From: Calothrix sp. PCC 6303
GTDB lineage: Bacteria > Cyanobacteriota > Cyanobacteriia > Cyanobacteriales > Nostocaceae
Direction: 5' to 3'
NCBI RefSeq assembly: GCF_000317435.1
Contig: NC_019751.1
Coordinates: 3,100,001 to 3,164,000 of the forward strand
Length of the DNA: 64,000 bases
The notes under the pieces are model-generated. The model searched no databases. It had not been told where the DNA came from and saw only the letters and a program-made list of their open reading frames with translations. A program made the translations under genes and the position numbers. Positions 53,596 to 61,457 of this stretch are shown here, piece by piece. Numbering within the stretch: the first letter of the stretch is position 1; the number at the start of each line of letters is the position of its first letter.

Positions 53596-54279
53596 CTATG
53601 GGGTTACAGCAAGCGCGAATACAGATTCATCAGTCAGGATCGAAAAACCAGCGGTTGCTAGAGCGTCTTTATTAGCGGTTGAGTAGAAGGTGCTAAAAAT
53701 TCCACCTCCACTAACTTCTATTGCTGCTTTACCAGGACGGGGAATAGTGGAACCTGATACTAATTTTCCCCTTTCCGCCGGACTAATTGACCCTAGTCCA
53801 GCAGAATTTGTTAACCCTAATGGTTCTGCATAGGTGGTGTAATCTGCTTTATTCATTGGGTAGCAGTAGAGTGACCCGTCAGAAAGGGTCGCAATCGCGG
53901 TTAAAGTATTTTTACTTGAGGTTTCGGGTCTTAAATTAACACCCCTTCTCTGCTTGGTTACATTCCAGCCACCAGACATCGCATTAGTAAGGGTTTCCGA
54001 AGAACAGAAGGTGCTAACCGATTGTTGAGAGCCAACTCCGGCATTGGCTATTCTTTTAGTAACGCGGTTTGGCTTTGGCGTATTTGCCCCAATCACACGG
54101 ATAGAGCCAGCAGGGGGAGTAAAATCACCCAACAAATGTCCCAATTGCGCTACGAGGTTAGCAGTTGTAATCCCTGCAAGATTGTTAAAGTCCTTGGTTT
54201 TGAACCCATAGAGTAAGGTCGGGTAAACCGCTACATAGGTTAAAATGTCGCGCTTTTTGCCTCTAGTATAAACAGCCAT
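53596..54279 (-). CDS. Structural-type hypothetical protein
   Basis: A 227-residue protein rich in Gly, Ala, Ser and Thr with few charges in its middle (SGGWNVTKQRRGVNL, KNTLTAIATLSDGSLYCYP, IEVSGGGIFSTFYST). It is the first gene of the minus-strand fibre/amidase block. The composition is like a coat, tube or decoration protein, and I would test it first as a possible particle subunit. No family recognised. Confidence 0.6.
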   Translation of the reverse strand: MAVYTRGKKRDILTYVAVYPTLLYGFKTKDFNNLAGITTANLVAQLGHLLGDFTPPAGSIRVIGANTPKPNRVTKRIANAGVGSQQSVSTFCSSETLTNAMSGGWNVTKQRRGVNLRPETSSKNTLTAIATLSDGSLYCYPMNKADYTTYAEPLGLTNSAGLGSISPAERGKLVSGSTIPRPGKAAIEVSGGGIFSTFYSTANKDALATAGFSILTDESVFALAVTP

Positions 54280-54512
54280 TTAGATTTATTTGATTAGTAT
54301 AAAAGTCTACACAAATATACCATTTAGGGTAAAATCAGATCTTCCACAAACCCTAGGGTTTTATTTTTTTCGCGTTGGGCGGTTTCGTGGCGCTTTACCC
54401 AGTATCCACGGGCTTTGTTTCCAGCTACCCCCTATTAGAAACAAACCCCTATTAAGCAACCCTACCATTTAGCAAGCAAAATTAAAAGCTAAAAACACGG
54501 AGATAAAATTAG

Positions 54513-54686
54513 ATGCTTAGTCCTTTTTCCCGCATGGTGCAGTACGAGAATCTTTTAGAAGACTTTGCGATGCCTTACTCAGTCTTTGGCAGCATCGACC
54601 GGGAAAACTTACTAGAGAAATATAAAAAGCTTTCTAACAAGCCAACGCATTACTTAGAAACGAGATATCAGCACTGGCAATGGTAA
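54513..54686 (+). CDS. Small protein MLSPFSRMVQ..., unrecognised
   Basis: A 57-residue frame with GGAGA upstream, helical (YENLLEDFAMPYSVFGSIDR, NLLEKYKKLSNKP), ending QHWQW. Its stop overlaps the start of the 634-residue gene (ATGGTAA), which suggests coupled translation. First gene of the rightward block of the element. Confidence 0.6.
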   Translation: MLSPFSRMVQYENLLEDFAMPYSVFGSIDRENLLEKYKKLSNKPTHYLETRYQHWQW

Positions 54687-56584
54687 AACAACGATTTACA
54701 CTTCCTTTCCAGCTTCCCTTCCCCTTCCAAAGACCTCCCACGTCTCCCCCGTCTTTCCCTGGTATGGGGATTTACGGGGTTAGGTTGCCCACACCTGACA
54801 ATATTCGTCAGGGTATTTTTGATGCCGGGGTCGTTGGTTATAAAGTGGATATCGTTGCAGATAACTGTAATACAGCAATTAGTGTTGCCCCTAGGTATTT
54901 GTCAGTGAGGTTCCCACCTGTTCAAATCGTCCATAGAAATCCTTATTGCAGAGAGAGACAGTACCCGCCCGTACAACTCCCAATCCCCGATGACAAAGAA
55001 GAACCGGGGGAAATGGATGAAGGGTGCGGGGTTGGGATGTATTTCGTTTATGAAAATTATCGCCTGTCATACGGGGATGGAGGCTTAGAAAGGAATGCGG
55101 CGTTTACTCGTTATGTGCGAGGGGAAGTTTTTAGAGATTTAGTTGAGCTTAATTTTAGGCGAGACATCAACAACGATTTTGTGGAGATTGGGGAATTTAA
55201 TGGAGAAGGCTATCACATCGCCGCGACCTTAAATGTTCGCACCTTTGTAAAATTCAACACGTCAAACGCGAGAGATAATAACATCACAGTGGAGGATTGG
55301 GCTGCATCCGGGGGAATTCCTGGAAACCCCAACGAGCTTAACAGTATTTGGAGCAAGGAACAACAGGGAAATGTTACTTATTTTTTTAGAGCCGGGGGGC
55401 GTTTTATTGGTGGCGCTGGGGGTATAGAGACAGATAGTAGCTACACTCCCTTAATTGTCAACGAAAATCTAGATGATTTCAGGCTAGATGATTTCAGGGC
55501 TAATTTTGCAACAGCTAACAGACAATCAAGCACGAAACAAGATCAGACATTTATCCAATATGATAAGCCTTTCACCGAAACGATTATTAGTGATTACGCC
55601 CCAAGAAAACCAGAGCTCGTAGAGCAAGGAACCACGGTTTTTGGAACTCGTTTTTTTGTTTATTCTTGTTATGAATTATCCTTCGATGCCGAAAGGGTTA
55701 GAGCTAGAGAATTATGCGTCAAGTCACCACCACCACCCCCTGATATGAGTTGTAATTGTTGTCCCAATATTCAGCAGAATGATGAACTATTGCGCTTGAT
55801 TCTAAAGCGCATCGGCACCCCGGTTAGTGTACAGATTTTCGACGAAAATTTAGAGAGGGAAGGAAGTCAACAAGCAACAAAGACTCCTGAAACTTTGTTT
55901 AAAGCAAGTAAGTTAGCAGTAGAACGAACTGAGATATCAAACCGTCTAATAGGTATTGAAAATTTCCCCGTTAAGGTTCCCGATACGATGATTGAGCCTT
56001 TTAAAGAGGGGATATTTGAAAATATATTTGGGTTTTTCGAAGGGGAGAAAGAGCGCTCACTCAAAAGCGTTACAGAGCTTATAGCCTGGATGGCAGAACA
56101 AGACAGTGCAGTATTAGGACAATTTCATCAAGTGGTGGAATTCGAGCAGGATTTTGATGGCGACGGGAATATTCAAAAGGAAACCGTCGTCTTACCCAAC
56201 GTTGCGGAAACATTGAAAGAAGTTATTTTATTGTTAGTCCAACTCGCTAACAACGAGGGGACAAAAGTTCACGCGCTAGCTAAAATCCTGATTGAAATTA
56301 GCAATATTAAAGCTAATTTATTTAAAACCATGAATACAGTTGTTGATATTCAGGATTACTTGGATTATCCAACACTAACAAAAACCGTAGAAGTTCCCTT
56401 GGCTGTTGATTTAACCCTAGACAAAGAGACCCAAGATTTTGTTGATTTCTTCAAAGAGTCAAAGGGGAAAATTACTTATGAAGACTGGGACGGTACTAAT
56501 TCACTCCATGACAACATGCTGGATTTAATGCAGATGGCTACTATGTTACGCGCAATCCTTTATCAAAGGACGGAGCAAGAATAA
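54680..56584 (+). CDS. Large structural-type protein of the element
   Basis: A 634-residue protein. It begins with a Pro/Phe-rich stretch (FQLPFPFQRPPTSPPSFPGM), then a beta-rich domain to about 345, a PPPPPDMSCNCCPN segment with clustered cysteines near 355, and a helical C-terminal half with an acidic DFDGDGNIQKE loop that looks like a calcium-binding site. No signal peptide and no recognised domain. Being the largest protein of the rightward block, it is a candidate particle or host-contact component. The stop overlaps the next start. Confidence 0.65.
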   Translation: MVKQRFTLPFQLPFPFQRPPTSPPSFPGMGIYGVRLPTPDNIRQGIFDAGVVGYKVDIVADNCNTAISVAPRYLSVRFPPVQIVHRNPYCRERQYPPVQLPIPDDKEEPGEMDEGCGVGMYFVYENYRLSYGDGGLERNAAFTRYVRGEVFRDLVELNFRRDINNDFVEIGEFNGEGYHIAATLNVRTFVKFNTSNARDNNITVEDWAASGGIPGNPNELNSIWSKEQQGNVTYFFRAGGRFIGGAGGIETDSSYTPLIVNENLDDFRLDDFRANFATANRQSSTKQDQTFIQYDKPFTETIISDYAPRKPELVEQGTTVFGTRFFVYSCYELSFDAERVRARELCVKSPPPPPDMSCNCCPNIQQNDELLRLILKRIGTPVSVQIFDENLEREGSQQATKTPETLFKASKLAVERTEISNRLIGIENFPVKVPDTMIEPFKEGIFENIFGFFEGEKERSLKSVTELIAWMAEQDSAVLGQFHQVVEFEQDFDGDGNIQKETVVLPNVAETLKEVILLLVQLANNEGTKVHALAKILIEISNIKANLFKTMNTVVDIQDYLDYPTLTKTVEVPLAVDLTLDKETQDFVDFFKESKGKITYEDWDGTNSLHDNMLDLMQMATMLRAILYQRTEQE

Positions 56585-56910
56585 TGGCAGATCCGAAACC
56601 AAATCCCCAAGCTGAAAAAATCAGCAGAAGGATGAAGGCTAAAGTTGACAAGCTGGAGAAAATTAGCGACGTATTAACCGATAAACAACTTCCAGAAGGG
56701 AAGATTGGAGAGAAACTCCGCAGACAAAGGGAACTAGAAAGAGATACCAAAAAAGGTGCAGCGGCAAGAAATAAAAAGTTTAAAGAGTTTGACGACTGGC
56801 TGGACCGTCAAGAACTGATTAATAATTCTCGCCAAGGTGCGGGGGATGAAGTCCCCTACGTCAAAATCACTAGATTAGTTGCCACTACCAAAGACGGGAG
56901 ACTTTTATAA
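56584..56910 (+). CDS. Basic helical protein
   Basis: A 108-residue Lys/Arg/Glu-rich helical protein (KISRRMKAKVDKLEKISDVL). It overlaps the preceding stop by one base and is followed at once by the next start. Could be a scaffold or nucleic-acid-binding protein; not recognised. Confidence 0.6.
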   Translation: MADPKPNPQAEKISRRMKAKVDKLEKISDVLTDKQLPEGKIGEKLRRQRELERDTKKGAAARNKKFKEFDDWLDRQELINNSRQGAGDEVPYVKITRLVATTKDGRLL

Positions 56911-56911
56911 A

Positions 56912-57970
56912 ATGCCATTACCTTTAGTATTAGGGAAAGCCGCAATGTGGGGGGCTAAAGCAGCCGTGGGGCTTGCTGTTAGCTATGCTTGCGAAAAAGC
57001 TGTAGACAAAGCTACAGGACAAGAGAACAACCCTGTGGGGCTTGCCTGCTATTTAGTAGGGGGTGGAGCGCTAGGGAAAGCGGGTAAAAAGGGTATTACA
57101 AAATTAGTGGTAAAACAGCCCACTGTCAGCCGTGCCATTACGAAAAACTTTTTCGGGCAAGCCGTTACCGGGTTGATCAAGTTGCCTTTTCGTGGGTTAG
57201 GAAGAGTTGGGCGATTAGTGGGAGGTTTAACGCGGAGAGTTCTACGGAATCATTTAGTTCAAGCGGGAATATTTGTAGGGATATTGAGCGCTACCATCAA
57301 CACCACTAATTTTATAGTTAACTTTAATATCAACGCTTCCGATGAGGAATTACTCAAGCAAATTGAAGCACGCATCAACAGTTTTTACGGGTTGTTTGGT
57401 GCAGCGGTCGGCAGTTCTTTAGGCTATTTGATGTGTGGCGCGTTGCCGGGGACGGTTGCATTTGCTTTTAATCCTGCTGTAGGAGCTTTGATTATGCGTG
57501 ACTTAGATGAAGAAGCGAGAAGCGATATATATGCCCAAGCTGGAGCAATTGGGCGGTTAAGTTTTCAGACTTTAGTCAACGCAGAGTTAACTAGGCAATT
57601 TATGAACGCTCGACGTTACCTTAAACGTGACCCCAACCACCCAGTTACAAAAATCCTTAAAAATATTATGGGTAAAAAGACTTTTGAAAATTGGGGAAAG
57701 TCTAACCAGCCTAGTTTTACTATTAGTGAAAATGTCATCAATAAATCAATTGATGACAATATTAAGGACAAGGGATTAAAACAATTTACAGAGGAATTAT
57801 TAGAGAATTTTACAGAGGCTTGTATTGAATCTGGGTTCTTAATTGCTCAGAATTTAGATAGTGCAATTGCTGCTAACGTCCTTGCTCAACGTCAAATAAT
57901 TGGTAAACCTGTGGAGGTCTCAATCCAATTAAATGCACCCCAACCCCCAACTCCAAGACGAAGAAATTAA
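56912..57970 (+). CDS. Gly/Ala-rich membrane-active protein
   Basis: A 352-residue protein starting MPLPLVLGK. The first about 200 residues have several Gly/Ala-rich hydrophobic segments (MWGAKAAVGLAVSYACEKAV, LVQAGIFVGILSATINTTNF, LFGAAVGSSLGYLMCGALPG) mixed with basic loops; the rest is soluble and helical with a PQPPTPRRRN tail. Membrane insertion, for genome delivery or as an internal membrane component, is plausible but unproven. Confidence 0.6.
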   Translation: MPLPLVLGKAAMWGAKAAVGLAVSYACEKAVDKATGQENNPVGLACYLVGGGALGKAGKKGITKLVVKQPTVSRAITKNFFGQAVTGLIKLPFRGLGRVGRLVGGLTRRVLRNHLVQAGIFVGILSATINTTNFIVNFNINASDEELLKQIEARINSFYGLFGAAVGSSLGYLMCGALPGTVAFAFNPAVGALIMRDLDEEARSDIYAQAGAIGRLSFQTLVNAELTRQFMNARRYLKRDPNHPVTKILKNIMGKKTFENWGKSNQPSFTISENVINKSIDDNIKDKGLKQFTEELLENFTEACIESGFLIAQNLDSAIAANVLAQRQIIGKPVEVSIQLNAPQPPTPRRRN

Positions 57971-58692
57971 ACCACATCAATATTGAAGGCGTTATTAAGT
58001 ATCTGTTTATAATCCTTGGGCGGTTTATCCGTCCACAAAGGAATTCTCTGGCTACCTCTTTTAGCGTAGTCTCCCCTTAATGTTGATAGTTTCCTGGTGG
58101 CGATTTCATCGCGGTAAATTCGCTGTTGAGTCGCGTCAATTTTCTTGGAATTGACGATGATAAAATTAGCAGGATAAATTCGCGCTGGTTTAATTTCTAA
58201 GGTTTGACCAGATGCCCTTCTACCTGCTTTTGTTAGCTGGATGACTGAAATGGAGGTTACTTTCGCTTTTGTCAATTCCAGCATGTTATCAAGCTGTTTT
58301 GATGCGATGGCTTTAGTTGCCCCTCTAACATGCATCTGACGATTATTGTCTAATTTGGCTAACGCTAAATATTCCCCCCATTCGTACCCGTTCGCGCCAC
58401 CAGCTAACTGTTTAATGGTTTCCCACTTAAGTTTACTTTTATAAACATCTGGAATATTACATTCCGCTTTAATAAAACGCTTTCCAACGGGGGCTTGAAA
58501 AGGTGGCTCTTTAGCTGAATACCAAACTATCTTCATGGTTAAAAGGCTAGGAACTGCCTTAATATTTTCCTCCAACGGTTCCCCCACAAATTGCCCGATG
58601 TCGCGGTTATTCAACATCTGACTAATGCCCATCAACATGGTAATGATGGGTTTTACAGTTTCTTCACTACCGCTGACAATAATTTCTTCCAT
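57967..58692 (-). CDS. Hypothetical protein on opposite strand
   Basis: A 241-residue protein (IVSGSEETVKPIITMLMGIS, EWGEYLALAKLDNNRQMHVR, LSTLRGDYAKRGSQRIPLWT). It overlaps the end of the convergent gene by 4 bp and is the only minus-strand gene in the right third of the element. Mixed alpha/beta, no membrane segment, no recognised family. Confidence 0.6.
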   Translation of the reverse strand: MEEIIVSGSEETVKPIITMLMGISQMLNNRDIGQFVGEPLEENIKAVPSLLTMKIVWYSAKEPPFQAPVGKRFIKAECNIPDVYKSKLKWETIKQLAGGANGYEWGEYLALAKLDNNRQMHVRGATKAIASKQLDNMLELTKAKVTSISVIQLTKAGRRASGQTLEIKPARIYPANFIIVNSKKIDATQQRIYRDEIATRKLSTLRGDYAKRGSQRIPLWTDKPPKDYKQILNNAFNIDVV

Positions 58693-58760
58693 AGTTTTAT
58701 TCTAATTTCCAAATAAAGCTTATTCTAGGTTTATTATATTGGCAGTCCTTGAGGTTTTTT

Positions 58761-59264
58761 ATGACTGCAATTACCCCCGGTAGTGGCGCAAGTATCAGCG
58801 CTGCTACTTTAGAAGGTCAATTATTAGAGCTTGCTGTATTTTTAAAAATCGCTGAACAGTCCCCGTCTAAAAATCCTAATTCCCGAAACTTTATTGGTAT
58901 TACGTTTAATTTATCAACGTTAATTGCAAGCATTACCTTTTCTCTTCCAGCTAGCCCTGGTGTTAATTCTTCCGGGCAATTATTGACCACCGCAACACCT
59001 TATCTACAAAATACCGGATTTACCCCTGGTAGTGGTGGTACTTTTTTAAGTGTGAATCCCGAAGCTTACTTCATGGAACTTGTTACCGCTTTACAAATAA
59101 ATGAAGCGAACGCGGCGAAAAATCCAGCGTTAGCCAATAACGTGAGCGCTGTTTATGACAGTGATGAGCAGCTTTTTGATGGGACTGCAACGCTACCTAT
59201 AGAAGTATCCCTACAACTTGACGGAAGTATTAAGACAATCGCTGATGAATACCTTTTAGATTAA
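58761..59264 (+). CDS. Hypothetical structural-type protein
   Basis: A 167-residue protein starting MTAITPGSGASISAATLEGQ after GAGG. An internal repeat is visible: TPGSGA-(x)-LEGQLLELAVFLKIAEQSPSKNP and TPGSGG-(x)-PEAYFMELVTALQINEANAAKNP. The duplicated unit with conserved spacing suggests an oligomeric structural role. Followed 1 bp later by the last large gene. Confidence 0.6.
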   Translation: MTAITPGSGASISAATLEGQLLELAVFLKIAEQSPSKNPNSRNFIGITFNLSTLIASITFSLPASPGVNSSGQLLTTATPYLQNTGFTPGSGGTFLSVNPEAYFMELVTALQINEANAAKNPALANNVSAVYDSDEQLFDGTATLPIEVSLQLDGSIKTIADEYLLD

Positions 59265-59265
59265 T

Positions 59266-60063
59266 ATGCAATCTTTCAATATTGTTAAAACCATTAACAG
59301 GAAAATGACAAGTAGTGACGCTGGGAACATTATTACTTTGTTTGACAATTCTAGTGTGGCTATTCCTAATCGGATATCACTTAATGGATTTGTAAAAAAC
59401 TTAAAAGCTTTCTCAAAAATTTCCAGTTTAGACCCGATAAATCTTCCCGTATTCTTATTAGAAGATACTGAAAGCCAAAAACTCTATAAAACCCTGGATG
59501 TGGAATTTAATAGCCCACGAAAACAGCTTGATGTTTACATTGGAACGGGTACAGACTGGAGTCAAATAGGAAGCGTGAGCCTATTGAATCCGTCCGGTTA
59601 TCCTTACAGGACTTACAACCTTCTAGATTTTTTCACCGATGGTTTAGCCGCTGAAATTGGGGAAGATGGGAAAGTTGGAGTCGCTGTCGCAGATGTGGGC
59701 TATGGGTTTTTAAGTGGAGCGGATACCGTCACAATTCACGGTAGCTACGCTCAAGAGTATGTTTTAAACAATTCCGCTTCTGAGACCCAAACATCAACAT
59801 TAGTAACTACAAGCGCGGTTTTAGCAACAACTAGTCCCTCTATTCTGCTCCCAGCTAATCCCGACCGTGTGGGAGCAACGATTTTTAATGCTTCCATCAT
59901 TGATTTACAAATTGACTTTGATGAATCTATCGGCACTCCTAGAGCCGTCCCTATTAGTTCCAGGGCTTATTATGAGTTGCCTTTTGGGTACACGGGGGTG
60001 ATTACTGGAGTCTGGGAAAGTGCAGACCCAGAAGGGAATGCTGAAATTAGGGAATTCACTTGA
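59266..60063 (+). CDS. Hypothetical structural-type protein
   Basis: A 265-residue beta-rich protein with low cysteine content (VPLGKAL-like loops absent; FLLEDTESQKLYKTLDVEFN, GTGTDWSQIGSVSLLNPSGY, SSRAYYELPFGYTGVITGVW). Its C-terminal third resembles small jelly-roll domains of phage structural proteins. No family recognised. Directly follows the duplicated-repeat protein. Confidence 0.6.
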   Translation: MQSFNIVKTINRKMTSSDAGNIITLFDNSSVAIPNRISLNGFVKNLKAFSKISSLDPINLPVFLLEDTESQKLYKTLDVEFNSPRKQLDVYIGTGTDWSQIGSVSLLNPSGYPYRTYNLLDFFTDGLAAEIGEDGKVGVAVADVGYGFLSGADTVTIHGSYAQEYVLNNSASETQTSTLVTTSAVLATTSPSILLPANPDRVGATIFNASIIDLQIDFDESIGTPRAVPISSRAYYELPFGYTGVITGVWESADPEGNAEIREFT

Positions 60064-60113
60064 TAGAAATACCGTTAGTACGGGAATACTAAAGGGTAGC
60101 TATTTTAAAAAAC

Positions 60114-60281
60114 ATGAAGTTTCACGAGGAAGTGTTAGTCATTCTGCAAATAGTCCTGGTGTGTTTGCAGATTGTGAGCCTTGCAGCCGGAAAACTGCGA
60201 ACAAGGTTGATTACTGAGAATACCCGAATTACTAAAAGCCTGAAAAAGGAACTAGAATCTGGGCGGTTAGATCCTCAATAA
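60114..60281 (+). CDS. Tiny single-helix membrane protein
   Basis: A 55-residue protein: MKFHEEVLVILQIVLVCLQI, then a basic and amphipathic tail ending SGRLDPQ. One membrane helix near the N-terminus. It is the last coding frame before the right att-like repeat. Size and topology would allow a holin or spanin-like role next to an endolysin-encoding element, but this is inference. Confidence 0.5.
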   Translation: MKFHEEVLVILQIVLVCLQIVSLAAGKLRTRLITENTRITKSLKKELESGRLDPQ

Positions 60282-60327
60282 TCAATGCTTATATTTACCA
60301 ACTATTTTGGAGCAGAACTCAAGCTTG

Positions 60328-60349
60328 TTTAGTCAGAATTTAGTCAGGG
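60328..60349. repeat. Two tandem 11-bp units at right element end
   Basis: TTTAGTCAGAA-TTTAGTCAGGG, the same doublet as at 40210-40231, 13 bp inside the right att-like repeat. Candidate arm-type sites for integrase 2. Confidence 0.6.
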
Positions 60350-60362
60350 TGATTTTAGGTAG

Positions 60363-60474
60363 TGGCTGGAATGGGGTTTTGGTTGAAATTAAAAACCCCT
60401 GAAAGCTATGTGTTTCAGGGGTTTGGGTGTTATGCCAGGAACGAGACTTGAACTCGTGACACGAGGATTTTCAG
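60363..60474 (-). repeat. att-like direct repeat, right copy (tRNA-Phe 3' half + terminator)
   Basis: 112 bp nearly identical to 39989-40101 and in the same orientation, with the same terminator stem (60393-60424, one loop change). It closes the 20.4-kb element on the right. Homology stops after TTTTCAG on the right-hand side. Confidence 0.85.
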
Positions 60475-60477
60475 TCC
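60433..60477 (-). tRNA. tRNA-Phe(GAA) 3' fragment, right copy
   Basis: Same tRNA 3' half as at the left, here extending to GGACTGAAAATCC, so three bases of the 5' anticodon strand also match. The next bases toward the 5' side (TGTTCTC...) do not form a D arm or acceptor, so the tRNA is again incomplete. Confidence 0.75.
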
Positions 60478-61044
60478 GAGAACACGCCTTATATAGCAAG
60501 CATTTCAGTCTTGATTTTTAAAGCTACACCATCTTTACACCATTTAGTTTTTGACTGCTTCAGAAGCTGAATTTGAAGCTGTGTTCTTTGATTGGAGAGG
60601 CTTTTGCCAGAATCACATACAAAGTTCTCATCTCACGTAAATTTCATCACTAAAAACAGGGTAAATATAAACACACCATCTATTTTTGTACTGACAGTAT
60701 TGACACAATTTTATTGCGTTGGTGTACGCGCAGTGTTGCCGCAGGTTAGCTTACCAGTTCCGTTCACGTAAGCGAAGCCTTAGTTTACCCAAAGGGCTTA
60801 GGGTAGAAGCTAGTCTTGGATGTCCAGAGAGCTTTTTTCAGTTTGCTTACAGGTAAACATCATTCGAGACTTCTACCTTGCGGGAAGCATTTCGGAGAAA
60901 AAGCGATTTTCTATCTTTCAAGCTTATTGCGTTGTCAAGCACAATAAGCCAATAACAAGATGTAAAATTAAACTAGTAAATCTATCTCAAAATAATACCC
61001 ATTTCTAATCGCAAAACAACCAAAATAATCAAGGGAGAATCTGG
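60478..61044. other. Gap outside the element, no supported gene
   Basis: About 570 bp. A GC-richer patch at 60715-60790 looks like a dispersed cyanobacterial repeat (CGCAGTGTTGCCGCAGG). The one open frame here (60820-61008) has no clear ribosome site or protein-like pattern. I see no tRNA 5' half. Confidence 0.45.
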
Positions 61045-61455
61045 ATGGATAACGAACAAGCTGTCTTGGAAATAAGTGCAGTTGAAACTACTAAGTCTTT
61101 ATTATCAGATTTAAAACAACTCTCCAGGTATGCAGGAGAACCAGTAGCTGCGGTTTTTGCCGATAGTTTATTACGAAAAATGCGCTCTTTACATGATATG
61201 TATATGGACGACCCCTATACAGAAATAGTCATGGCACTCCATGATGCACTTGCTTATCAAAATAATTGGATTGAATATGGTAACGAACAGTACCAGGATG
61301 TATATAATCTATTTCTATCCCTAGTTGAGCGAGAAAAAATTACTAATATTGAAGTAGAAAACGCAATTATAACTCTAGAACAAATAGGCTTTGACACTTT
61401 ACCTTTTGGAGTCAAACTTGAGAACGATTTTCCAGAAGAAGAGATAACGCTATAA
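61045..61455 (+). CDS. Partner protein of PIN-like gene
   Basis: A 136-residue acidic, helical protein with GGGAG upstream (SLLSDLKQLSRYAGEPVAAV, LEQIGFDTLPFGVKLEND). It is followed after 2 bp by the PIN-like gene. The small-upstream, larger-downstream order fits an antitoxin or specificity partner, but no DNA-binding motif is evident. Not recognised. Confidence 0.6.
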   Translation: MDNEQAVLEISAVETTKSLLSDLKQLSRYAGEPVAAVFADSLLRKMRSLHDMYMDDPYTEIVMALHDALAYQNNWIEYGNEQYQDVYNLFLSLVEREKITNIEVENAIITLEQIGFDTLPFGVKLENDFPEEEITL

Positions 61456-61457
61456 AT

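Noticed and set aside
40060-60477. Complete tRNA genes at the two att-like repeats
   Set aside because: T arm, variable loop and anticodon are present, but no D arm or 5' acceptor can be built from the flanks, so both are called fragments.
60820-61008. 62-residue open frame right of the element
   Set aside because: No ribosome site, mixed composition and no recognisable motif; regarded as chance.
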